Assembly (NCBI GenBank): GCA_963757335.1
Contig: CAVWRJ010000011.1
Coordinates: forward strand, 1-64,000
Reading direction: 5' to 3'
Origin: DASQPA01 sp963757335
GTDB lineage: Bacteria > Acidobacteriota > Thermoanaerobaculia > Multivoradales > UBA5704
DNA: 64,000 nucleotides
The notes beneath the pieces were generated by a model. The model saw only the letters and a program-made list of their open reading frames with translations. It was not told the DNA's origin and searched no databases. The position numbers and the translations under genes were made by a program. Shown piece by piece: positions 25,952 through 33,103 of the stretch. The first letter of the stretch is position 1. The number at the start of each line of letters is the position of its first letter.

Positions 25952-26386
25952 ATGGCCAATACGATGTCGCCACTTAAGCTAGCGAACGCCGCGGCGGTGC
26001 CGGCCGATCTGCACCGCATCCTCTTCGTCGAGGACGACCCCGACATCCAGAAGGTCGCCAAGCTCGCCCTGGAGGCGCTCGGCGGCTTCTCGGTCCTGAC
26101 CTGCGACTCCGGACCCCGGGCCGTCGCCGCCATCGCCGGCTTCGCCCCGGACTTGATCCTCTTGGACGTCATGATGCCGGGCATGGACGGGCCGGCGACC
26201 TTGAAAGCCCTCCGCCAGCTCCCCGGGGTCGAGGCGATCCCGGCCGTCTTCATGACCGCCCGGGTGCAGCCGACCGAGATCGCCGGCTACCGGGCCCTGG
26301 GGGCGGTCGACGTCATCGCCAAGCCGTTCGACCCCATGCGGCTCGCCGAGACCGTGCGCGGGATCTGGAGCGCGCTCCCCCGCTGA
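25952..26386 (+). CDS. Single-domain response regulator (REC only)
   Basis: 144 residues, all receiver: VEDDPDIQKV, Asp in LILLDVMMPGMDG, FMTAR and AKPF. No output domain. The next gene, one base away, is an Hpt protein, so this is a likely phosphate shuttle or sink in a relay. Divergent from the OmpR-type gene. Confidence 0.9.
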   Translation: MANTMSPLKLANAAAVPADLHRILFVEDDPDIQKVAKLALEALGGFSVLTCDSGPRAVAAIAGFAPDLILLDVMMPGMDGPATLKALRQLPGVEAIPAVFMTARVQPTEIAGYRALGAVDVIAKPFDPMRLAETVRGIWSALPR

Positions 26387-26387
26387 C

Positions 26388-26765
26388 ATGCCGGAACCGG
26401 ACGGCCCAGCGGAAGACGCCGCCGCCCAGTTATCCGAGCTCCGCGACTTCTTCCGCCCCCGCCTGGCCGAGCGGGTGCGCGAGATCGAGGCGGCCTGGGA
26501 GGCGCTCCGGGAGGCGCCGGATACGGCGGACAGCTCTCTCGACGACCCCAGGCGCCGCCTCCACCGCCTCGCCCACTCCCTGGGGGGCGCCGCCGGCACC
26601 TTCGGCTTCCCTGCCGTTGGCGATGCCGCCCGCGACCTCGAACGGCACCTCCAGTCCACCGAGGCCCTGACCGCCGAGGCCCTGACCGCCGAGGCGCCGG
26701 AGCTCCGTGGGATCGAGCCGCTGGTCGCCGCGCTCCGCCAGGCGACGGCGGCGGCGCTCCGCTAG
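26388..26765 (+). CDS. Hpt-domain phosphotransfer protein
   Basis: 125 residues with the Hpt helix RLHRLAHSLGGAAGTFGF, where the histidine of AHSLGG (~64) should carry the phosphate. A small direct duplication (ALTAEALTAEA) lies near residue 92. It starts one base after the REC gene stop and ends overlapping (4 bases) the convergent hybrid kinase gene. Role: moves phosphate between the receivers of the hybrid kinase and the REC proteins next to it. Confidence 0.88.
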   Translation: MPEPDGPAEDAAAQLSELRDFFRPRLAERVREIEAAWEALREAPDTADSSLDDPRRRLHRLAHSLGGAAGTFGFPAVGDAARDLERHLQSTEALTAEALTAEAPELRGIEPLVAALRQATAAALR

Positions 26766-28768
26766 CCGACCCGTGCCAGGGCCGCCTGGAGGGTCTCCAG
26801 CAGCTGCCGGTTCGAGGTCTGCGACTTGACGAGGACCGAGGCCACTTGGCGGGAGACGTCCGCGGCCACCTCGTGGGCCGAGAAGAGGACGACCGGGGTC
26901 GGCGGGGTGAGGGCGCCGAGGAAGGGGAGGAGGTCGAGCCCCGAGCCGTCGGGGAGGATCAGGTCGAGGATCACGAGGTCGAAGCACCCCTCCTCGGCGA
27001 GGTGCCGGCGCGCCTCCTCGAGGGTCGCCGCCGGCACGACCTCCGCCTCGGCGCCGACGATCGCCGCCACCACTCTCTGGAGGTCTCGGTCGTCCTCGAC
27101 ATGCAGGATGCGGGCGCCCTCTCGCGGCCCGCTGAGGACGGCCCGCCGCACCGCCATCGACAGACGCGCCGGATCGACCGGCTTGACCAGCCAGTCGAGG
27201 ATGCCGAGGGCGCCGCCGCTCCACTCCGCCGGCCCCACTTCTGCCCGCGCCGAGATCACCACCACCGGAATGCGGCTCGTCCGCAGCTCGGCGCGCAGCT
27301 CGCGAAAGAGGGAGAGGCCGTCCTGATCGGGGAGCAGGAGGTCCAGGGTCATGGCGGCGTAGGTGCCGACGGCCAGCTGGCGCTTGGCGTCGGCGGCGCT
27401 GGCCACGACATCGACCCGATAGCCCTCGCGTTCGAGCATGAGCCGCAGCAGGAGGGCGACGTCGCCGTCGTCCTCGCAGACCAGGATGCGCGGGCCGGCG
27501 AGCGGCTCCTCGGCGAGGGTCGTCTCCGCCCCCCACTCCGGCAGGTCGAAGGTGAAGGTCGTGCCGGCCTCCGGCCGGGTCTCGAACCCGATGTGGCCGC
27601 CATGGCGCTCGACGATCGCCTTGGCGATCGAGAGGCCGAGCCCGGTGCCCCCCTTCTGCCGGGTGGAGGAGGCGTCGGCCTGGGCAAACCGCTCGAAGAC
27701 CCGGTGATGGAAGTCGGGAGGGATGCCCTTGCCGTGGTCGGTGACCGCGATCGCCACCCGGCCGGCGTGGACGGTCACCGCGATCTCCACCTGGCCCCCG
27801 CGGGGGGAGAACTTGGCGGCGTTCGACAGCAGGTTGGCGAGCACCTGGAGCAGGCGGTCGGGGTCGGCCCGCACCCGCACCTCGGGGAGCGGAGGGATCA
27901 CCGCGAAGCGCACGTCGAAGGGCTGGGCGTAGGCCTGGTTGCTCTCCACCGCCTGAGCGATCAGGGCCGCCAGGTCGACCAGCTGGAAGCGGAAGTGCAT
28001 CGACCCGGACTCGACCTTCTCGACGTCCAGGATGTCGTTGATCAGCCGCACCAGACGGTCGCTGTTCTTGGCCGCGATCTCGATCAGGCCGCGCGCCGGC
28101 TCCGCGATCTCCCCCGCCACCCCGCCGGCGAGGAGACCCAGAGAGCCGCGGATGGAGGTGAGAGGGGTGCGCAGCTCGTGGCTCACCACCGAGACGAAAT
28201 CGCTCTTGATCTGGTCGAGCTTCTTGCGCTCCGAGACGTCGCGGGCGACGGCGTAGATCCGCCCCTGGCCGGGGATCGAGGTCGCCCGCCAGGAAAGCCA
28301 GCGGTAGACGCCGTCCCGCCCCAGCCAGCGGTTCTCGAAGTCGACCGAGCCGCCGCCGATCCGCAGCCGCTGCCACTCGCTCAAGGTCGCCTCGCGGTCC
28401 TCGGGGTGGACGAGCTCGATCGCGGGCCGCGCCTGAAGCTCCGCGAGCGAGAAGCCGAGCACCCCCTCCCAGGCGAGGTTCAGCTGCTTAAAGGTGGCGT
28501 CGAAGTCGAGGATCGCCAGGAGATCCAGGGCGACGCTGAAGAAGCGGTCACGATCCTCCTGGGCATGGCTCCGCTCGCTCCGCTGACTCTGGGCGATCTG
28601 GGCGATCTTCTCGTCCGTGAGCCGCTGGTTGCGGTGCAGAAGCTCGGCGGAGCGGGCCTCAGCCTGCTGGACGAGCCCCCGCCAGGAGCGCGCGCGGAGG
28701 AGAGCGAAGCCGGCCAGGGCCAGGGCGAGCACCGCCGACACCGTTGTGATCGCCGCGATCGCCGCCAT
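26762..28768 (-). CDS. PAS hybrid histidine kinase with two receiver domains
   Basis: 668 residues. An N-terminal membrane helix (AIAAITTVSAVLALALAGFALL) is followed by a short coiled coil, a PAS/PAC domain (~75-200), HisKA (His in VSHELRTPLTS, ~207), HATPase (ADPDRLLQVLANLLSNAAKF, DHGKGIP, GGTGLGLS), and two receivers with Asp in AMTLDLLLPDQDG and VILDLILPDGSG. The ATG follows CAGGAGGCGGGGTAG. Together with the neighbouring Hpt, REC and OmpR genes it makes a complete multistep phosphorelay set. Confidence 0.93.
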   Translation of the reverse strand: MAAIAAITTVSAVLALALAGFALLRARSWRGLVQQAEARSAELLHRNQRLTDEKIAQIAQSQRSERSHAQEDRDRFFSVALDLLAILDFDATFKQLNLAWEGVLGFSLAELQARPAIELVHPEDREATLSEWQRLRIGGGSVDFENRWLGRDGVYRWLSWRATSIPGQGRIYAVARDVSERKKLDQIKSDFVSVVSHELRTPLTSIRGSLGLLAGGVAGEIAEPARGLIEIAAKNSDRLVRLINDILDVEKVESGSMHFRFQLVDLAALIAQAVESNQAYAQPFDVRFAVIPPLPEVRVRADPDRLLQVLANLLSNAAKFSPRGGQVEIAVTVHAGRVAIAVTDHGKGIPPDFHHRVFERFAQADASSTRQKGGTGLGLSIAKAIVERHGGHIGFETRPEAGTTFTFDLPEWGAETTLAEEPLAGPRILVCEDDGDVALLLRLMLEREGYRVDVVASAADAKRQLAVGTYAAMTLDLLLPDQDGLSLFRELRAELRTSRIPVVVISARAEVGPAEWSGGALGILDWLVKPVDPARLSMAVRRAVLSGPREGARILHVEDDRDLQRVVAAIVGAEAEVVPAATLEEARRHLAEEGCFDLVILDLILPDGSGLDLLPFLGALTPPTPVVLFSAHEVAADVSRQVASVLVKSQTSNRQLLETLQAALARVG

Positions 28769-28810
28769 CTACCCCGCCTCCTGAAGGAAGATCGAGCATA
28801 GCAGAGGGCC

Positions 28811-28901
28811 GGTACGGGGTCCGTTTGAACCTGCGGGCGGTCTCCTTCGGGCGCTCCGCGCAGCCAGTCGTCCGTCCTCGGATTCAAACGGACCCCGTGC
28901 C
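28811..28901. repeat. REP-like palindromic element, copy 1
   Basis: 91 bp bounded by near-perfect 22-base inverted ends (GGTACGGGGTCCGTTTGAACC and its partner GGATTCAAACGGACCCCGTGCC). The interior, from CTGCGGGCGGTCTCC to CCGTCCTCG, is shared with copies at 46030 and 48003. It lies between the hybrid kinase and the stop of the LanC fusion. Non-autonomous, with no coding capacity. Confidence 0.9.
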
Positions 28902-28907
28902 CAGGGG

Positions 28908-31241
28908 CTAAACGGGCCACCCCTCGTCCGCGAAGAAGGGCATGGTGGCCCCCTCCGGCCGAGTGAGGTCGGCGGCGAGCACGGCGAGACCGACTTCGCC
29001 CTTGTAGAGGCTGTCGGGCGACTCCTCGGCCCAGCGGAGGTCGGCGGCAGCGCGCTCGGCGAGCTCCCGGGCGCGCGCCAGCCAGACGGCATCACCGCCG
29101 TGGCGATAGAGGTGGAGCAATGCATAGGCGCGGCCGGCCAGGCCGCAACAGAGGCTGCCGTTGCGGTCGGGCGACTCCCAGGCGTTCCAGGCGGCGCCCA
29201 GGGCGAGAGCCGCATAGCGGGGATCTTCCAGGATCTCGTGGGCCAGGGTGAAGAGGTGGACGAAGCCGGCGCTGCCGTTGCACCAGCCGGGCATGCTGCC
29301 GGCGGACTTCGCCCGCTCCCCGCCCCCGTACCAGCGCCAGCGCCGGCCGCGCCCCCAGGGCTCGGCGCGCCTGGCGAGCTCGGCCAGACGCTCGGCGAGC
29401 CGCTCCGGCAGGGGTCTCCCGGTCGCCTGGCACCAGCGCAGAGATGCATAGAGATCGCCGGCCCAGCCGTGGGCCATCCCGAGGTTCGGCCGCTCGGCGA
29501 GGTCCGAGAGCGCGGGCGCGGAATCGAGCTCCGCCCAGAGACCGGCGAGCAGCTCCTCCCCCAGCTCCACGAGCGGCCTGCCTTCCAAGCCGGTCCCGGG
29601 AAGGATGCCGAGGAGGCTCGCCGCGGCGAGCAGCAGGCCCGAGCGGCCGAGGGTGAGGTCGCGGCTGGCGCAAGGCAGTCGGGCGGCAGCGAGGAAGGCT
29701 TCGAGGGCTCGGCCCAGGGCGGCGGGCTCCCCCAGGGCATGCGCGAGGAGCGCCTGGACGGCGGGAGGGCCGGTCGCGGCATGGTAAGGAGAGACTCGGC
29801 CGACCGTTTCCACCGTGAGCTCCCCGGTATCGTAAAAGGCCGCCTCTCCCTTCTCTGCGACCGCCCGGGCGGCCCACAGGTCCGCCGTGCTGAGCAGAGC
29901 TGCATCCTCCCGGGCCAGGGCAATCCGATAGAGGGCATAGGCGATCCCGGCCGCACCGCTCTCCACCGAGGCGCGCGGCGACTTCTTGAGTCCGGTGGCG
30001 AAGAGCGGCCCTTCGGGTGCCAGACGTTCGAGCACCCGGCTGAGGACGCGATCCGCCGTCCCCGGCTGGATCGGGTCCCGCGGCTGGGCGGCAGCCGGCG
30101 CGGCGATCCGTTCCCAGGCAGCGGCCATCGCCCGGACGGAAGGGAACCTCTCCCCCGGCTCCTTGGCGAGGGCCCGGGCGAGCACCGCTTCCACCTCCGG
30201 CCAGGCGGGGACCCCGCGCTCGGCGAAGGGGAGCGGAGGGTCCTCGGCGATCTGGCGCAGCAGCGCTTTTTTCTCCAGCGAGAAGTCGCGGTAGTGGGCC
30301 CCGGTTGAGAGCAGGTAGAGGAGCGCTGCCACGGCGTGCTGCTCCCCGGCGGCCGAGAAGGCCGGAGGGGACGACTCCGTCCCGACCGCGGCGGCATACT
30401 CGGGCTCGAAGTAGAAAGGAACGCCGCCCCGCCCCCGTCCGGGCCGTACGCCCTCCCACTGCGCCAGGCCGAAGTCGATCAGCCGGACGCTGCCGTCCGC
30501 CGCCACCAGGACGTTCCCGGGATGGACGTCGCCGTGGAGGACGCCCCGCTCGTGCAGCCGGGAGTAGCTGGCGAGGACCTCGCCGCAGAGCGCCAGCCGC
30601 TCCGCCCCACCCGGTCGCAGCTCGGCGGCCGCCGCGGTCACCGAGACTCCCGGGAACCATTCGACGGCGACGTAATGCCGTCCGCCGAGATCGCCCGCGG
30701 CGAGGAGGCGCGGGGTCACCCCGAGCCCCAGGTGCCGGAGGATCGCGGCCTCGCGCTCGAACCGCCTCCCGGCCCCCGCCTGGCGCTCGATCTTGAGCGC
30801 CGCCGCGACCTCGCCGCTCTGCACCTGGTAGACCTCGGTGTCGTCGAGCGACTGCACGCAGGCGATCACCCGGAAGCCCTCCACCTCGTCTCCCGGGACC
30901 AGCGAGGGGAGGATGGCGCCCTCCCCTTCCGGCACGAGGAAACCGGAGTCGAAGAGCTGGGAGAGGAGGGGAAAGGCGGCGGCGAGGGTCGCCTCGGGAT
31001 CGAGGCCCCGCGCCCGGCTGTAACGGAGGACCGCCTCGACGAGGGTGCCTGGCGAGCGCAGCTCGGCGAGGAGCTGGGCGGCGCCGGCGTCGACGATCCG
31101 CGACGGCGTGCGCAGACCCGGACGGGTGATCGCCCAGTCCCCCGCCTCTCCGGCCAGCCGGCGGCGCACCTCTTCCGGCAGCTCGGCCACGGGGACTAGC
31201 AGCACGTCCGGAGGGAGGACCAGGGAATCGGTGATCGTCAG
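28908..31241 (-). CDS. RRE - protein kinase - LanC-like cyclase fusion (RiPP/lanthipeptide-type synthetase)
   Basis: About 777 residues. Residues ~1-105 look like a PqqD/RRE peptide-binding fold (RTPSRIVDAGAAQLLAELRS, then LLSQLFDSGFLVPEG). Residues ~120-390 are an active-looking kinase: Lys150 in ALKIERQ, HGDVHPGN (Asp238), DFG (256). Residues ~420-777 are LanC-like: GMAHGWAG, Cys654 in GWCNGSAG, Cys698-699 in LCCGLAG (a possible Cys-Cys-Cys zinc site) and SLYKGEVGLA. No lyase domain is seen, unlike class III/IV LanKC/LanL. The gene follows the HopA1-like gene after 4 bases. The start is uncertain: no ATG/GTG/TTG fits before residue 13; a CTG at 31241 behind AAGGA is listed, with GTG at 31205 as alternative. 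Expected role: bind, phosphorylate and cyclise the precursors. Confidence 0.8.
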   Translation of the reverse strand: MTITDSLVLPPDVLLVPVAELPEEVRRRLAGEAGDWAITRPGLRTPSRIVDAGAAQLLAELRSPGTLVEAVLRYSRARGLDPEATLAAAFPLLSQLFDSGFLVPEGEGAILPSLVPGDEVEGFRVIACVQSLDDTEVYQVQSGEVAAALKIERQAGAGRRFEREAAILRHLGLGVTPRLLAAGDLGGRHYVAVEWFPGVSVTAAAAELRPGGAERLALCGEVLASYSRLHERGVLHGDVHPGNVLVAADGSVRLIDFGLAQWEGVRPGRGRGGVPFYFEPEYAAAVGTESSPPAFSAAGEQHAVAALLYLLSTGAHYRDFSLEKKALLRQIAEDPPLPFAERGVPAWPEVEAVLARALAKEPGERFPSVRAMAAAWERIAAPAAAQPRDPIQPGTADRVLSRVLERLAPEGPLFATGLKKSPRASVESGAAGIAYALYRIALAREDAALLSTADLWAARAVAEKGEAAFYDTGELTVETVGRVSPYHAATGPPAVQALLAHALGEPAALGRALEAFLAAARLPCASRDLTLGRSGLLLAAASLLGILPGTGLEGRPLVELGEELLAGLWAELDSAPALSDLAERPNLGMAHGWAGDLYASLRWCQATGRPLPERLAERLAELARRAEPWGRGRRWRWYGGGERAKSAGSMPGWCNGSAGFVHLFTLAHEILEDPRYAALALGAAWNAWESPDRNGSLCCGLAGRAYALLHLYRHGGDAVWLARARELAERAAADLRWAEESPDSLYKGEVGLAVLAADLTRPEGATMPFFADEGWPV

Positions 31242-31245
31242 ACGA

Positions 31246-32409
31246 CTATCCTTGACGGAAAGCGAGGGCTCCCGGCGCCCAGGTGTCGATGTCCACCCCC
31301 TCCAGGCGCAGGCGCTCCAGAGCGAAACGCCAGGGCTCGGTAGACGTATCCCGGGCCGCGAGGAGAGAGAGGGCCAACCGTTGGCAGAGCCAGGTCCGCC
31401 AGCTCTCCCGCCCGGCCCCGGGCCGGGTCTCCTCGGTAGGCGGATCGACGCCCCAGGAGAGCAGGCCGTCGCCGCCGATCTCGGCAGTAAAGGGGACGCC
31501 CTGGACGGGGATGCCGCCGAGCCGTTCCGAAAGCCGCCCGGCGCTGGCAGCCAGGGTATCGAAGTCCGGGAAATGGGCAACGATCTTGTCCGGCCGGAGC
31601 ACGCCCCAACCATCGAAGCCGATCTTCATCTGGGGGACGCGCGCCGCGCCCAAGGCGGCGAGGATCTCCCCGAAGGCCCTGGGGAGGGCCTCCGGGGTGG
31701 GGCTGACATAAAGCTTGTAGGTGGCGCTCCCCCGCGCGGCCGAGCCCTCCCCGGCCGTGCCGCGGCGGCGCCAGCTCATCCAGCCGGCGAAGCCCGGCCG
31801 CCGCGACCAGTGCTGCTCCAGGAGCCTGCGGTTCGCCCCCCCGGGCGCGATCCCGAGGAAGCGCTCGACCGCCTGCGAATCAGGCAGGAGCCGCTTCCAG
31901 GCCGGGGTGAGCGGCCGGCGGTTGTAGCCATAGAGGCGGAGGGTCAAGAGGGCAGGCTCGTCCACGGCCAGGACCTGGGCATAGCGCAGTGCCGCCAGGG
32001 ACAGCTTCTGGAGACGGCCGCTCCCGTCCCGGGACCTGCCCCGATCGTCGAGCCGGTCGAAGGCGGCCGCTCCGGAAACAAAGGCGCCGTCGCCCCCGTC
32101 GACCTCGACCTCGAAGACGCCGTCCGCGACGAGTTGCAGGATGGTGCGTTCGAAGCTCTGGCCGAGCATCGTCTGAAGATACGACGGCAGCGGACCGGGC
32201 TCGCGGAGGGTGAGGAAGAGGAGCGCCGTATCCCTGTCGACCGACTTGGGACCGAGCGGCGAACCGCTGGTGGGACGCAGGATGCCATAGAGGCCGGGGT
32301 CGGCGAGAAGACCGGCCAGCCGCTGCTTCTCGTCAGCGGCCAGCCAGTCGTAGAGGACCAGCTCGTAGTGCGGATTGGCTCGGAAAGCGAGCCCGAGAAG
32401 CTCTTTCAC
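31246..32409 (-). CDS. HopA1-like protein, candidate phospho-Ser/Thr lyase of the RiPP locus
   Basis: 387 residues from a GTG at 32409 that overlaps the TAG of precursor A (TAGTG). The central and C-terminal regions (ATYKLYVSP, MKIGFDGWGVLRPDKIVAHF, VPFTAEIGGDGLLSWGVDPP, PWRFALERLRLEGVDI) fit, from memory, the HopA1 effector family. A HopA1-type protein (LxmY) acts as the eliminating lyase in class V lanthipeptide pathways. That would supply the lyase missing from the kinase-LanC fusion. No signal peptide or membrane helix. The family call is from remembered patterns, not a search; the operon position is direct evidence. Confidence 0.62.
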   Translation of the reverse strand: MKELLGLAFRANPHYELVLYDWLAADEKQRLAGLLADPGLYGILRPTSGSPLGPKSVDRDTALLFLTLREPGPLPSYLQTMLGQSFERTILQLVADGVFEVEVDGGDGAFVSGAAAFDRLDDRGRSRDGSGRLQKLSLAALRYAQVLAVDEPALLTLRLYGYNRRPLTPAWKRLLPDSQAVERFLGIAPGGANRRLLEQHWSRRPGFAGWMSWRRRGTAGEGSAARGSATYKLYVSPTPEALPRAFGEILAALGAARVPQMKIGFDGWGVLRPDKIVAHFPDFDTLAASAGRLSERLGGIPVQGVPFTAEIGGDGLLSWGVDPPTEETRPGAGRESWRTWLCQRLALSLLAARDTSTEPWRFALERLRLEGVDIDTWAPGALAFRQG

Positions 32410-32612
32410 TACAGCTCTAGGGAGAGGCTCTGCTGAAGCTGCTGCTGCAGGAGAGCCAGCTCGGCGGCAGCCGCGTACTTGCCGCCATGGTCGCCCCCCC
32501 CATCGAGGTCGCGGAGCGATCTGCCGCAACTGGGATGCTCGCAGCCCAGGAAGTACCCCTCGTGCTCGGCGGGCGAGACGTCGGCTAGAAGGTCCCGGAT
32601 TTGGAATGCCAT
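32409..32612 (-). CDS. RiPP precursor peptide A
   Basis: 67 residues; the ATG at 32612 follows AGGAGACAGGA. It begins MAFQIRDL, has the core FLGCEHPSCGRS, a short Gly/Asp/His stretch (GGGDHGG), and ends LLQQQLQQSLSLEL. It shares both ends and the C-x3-S-C-G motif with precursor B (87 residues). Two cysteines and nearby serines are the likely modification sites. Whether the N-terminal block or the C-terminal helix is the recognition element is unknown; FQIRDL resembles leader boxes bound by RRE domains. Its stop overlaps the HopA1-like start. Confidence 0.8.
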   Translation of the reverse strand: MAFQIRDLLADVSPAEHEGYFLGCEHPSCGRSLRDLDGGGDHGGKYAAAAELALLQQQLQQSLSLEL

Positions 32613-32717
32613 TCCTGTCTCCTTTGGCACACACGCTGGTGCCGCTTCGACTGCCGGAGGGCAGCCGATCTGATAAAAGCTTCACGTCTCTCGACAGAGA
32701 CACGGAAGAGCTCTTTT

Positions 32718-32730
32718 CACTATCACTCTA
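32718..32730 (-). other. Ghost start of the HopA1-like gene after precursor B
   Basis: Directly after the stop of precursor B lies TAGTGAAAAGAGCTCTTCC, nearly the same as TAGTGAAAGAGCTTCTCGG at the real HopA1-like start after precursor A. The duplication that created the two precursors also copied the first codons of the next gene; this copy leads nowhere. Confidence 0.7.
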
Positions 32731-32986
32731 GGGCGAGGCTCTGCCGGAGCTGCTGCTGCAAGAGGATCAGCTCGACGGGCGGCGCGTACTTCGGCTTGCC
32801 CTTGCCGCCGCCCTTCTGATCACCCTTCTTGTGGTCATCCTTCTTGTCGTCATCATCCTTGCCATGGTCGCCTTTGTCATCGCCGGGCGACGACTTGCCG
32901 CAGCTGGCGGCAGGACAGGTAAGGAAAAGCCCCTCCCGCCCGCCGATCCAGATTTCGCCAGTGAGATCCCTGATCTGGAAAGCCAT
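32723..32986 (-). CDS. RiPP precursor peptide B
   Basis: 87 residues from the ATG at 32986, behind AAGGAGGGAT. It starts MAFQIRDL, has the core LFLTCPAASCGKSS, and ends LLQQQLRQSLALE. Between core and tail it carries a ~35-residue low-complexity stretch of Asp, Lys, Gly and His (GDHGKDDDDKKDDHKKGD), far longer than in precursor A; this could bind metal ions or act as a spacer. First gene of the RiPP operon and the closest to the candidate promoter at 33074-33103. Confidence 0.8.
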   Translation of the reverse strand: MAFQIRDLTGEIWIGGREGLFLTCPAASCGKSSPGDDKGDHGKDDDDKKDDHKKGDQKGGGKGKPKYAPPVELILLQQQLRQSLALE

Positions 32987-33073
32987 ATCCCTCCTTTTTG
33001 GGGCATCTCTCTCTCGCCGTCTCCGACCGCGAGAAGAGGCACCCTAAGGGTCATGCTTCGTTTGTGTGGATTG

Positions 33074-33103
33074 AAACTATCCCGCGTGGATTGGGGTTGT
33101 CAA
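33074..33103 (-). promoter_or_regulatory. Candidate promoter of the RiPP operon
   Basis: On the minus strand TTGACA (33103-33098) and TAGTTT (33079-33074) are 18 bases apart, about 90 bases before precursor B. The -35 overlaps the old stop of the double-kinase gene. An 8-bp motif read GTGGATTG on the plus strand is repeated 20 bases apart (33066-33073 and 33086-33093), one copy at the -10 and one in the spacer, as an operator might be. Confidence 0.5.

Noticed and set aside
28908..31241. Naming the LanC fusion a class III or IV lanthipeptide synthetase
   Set aside because: The N-terminal region lacks an OspF-type lyase and looks like an RRE instead.
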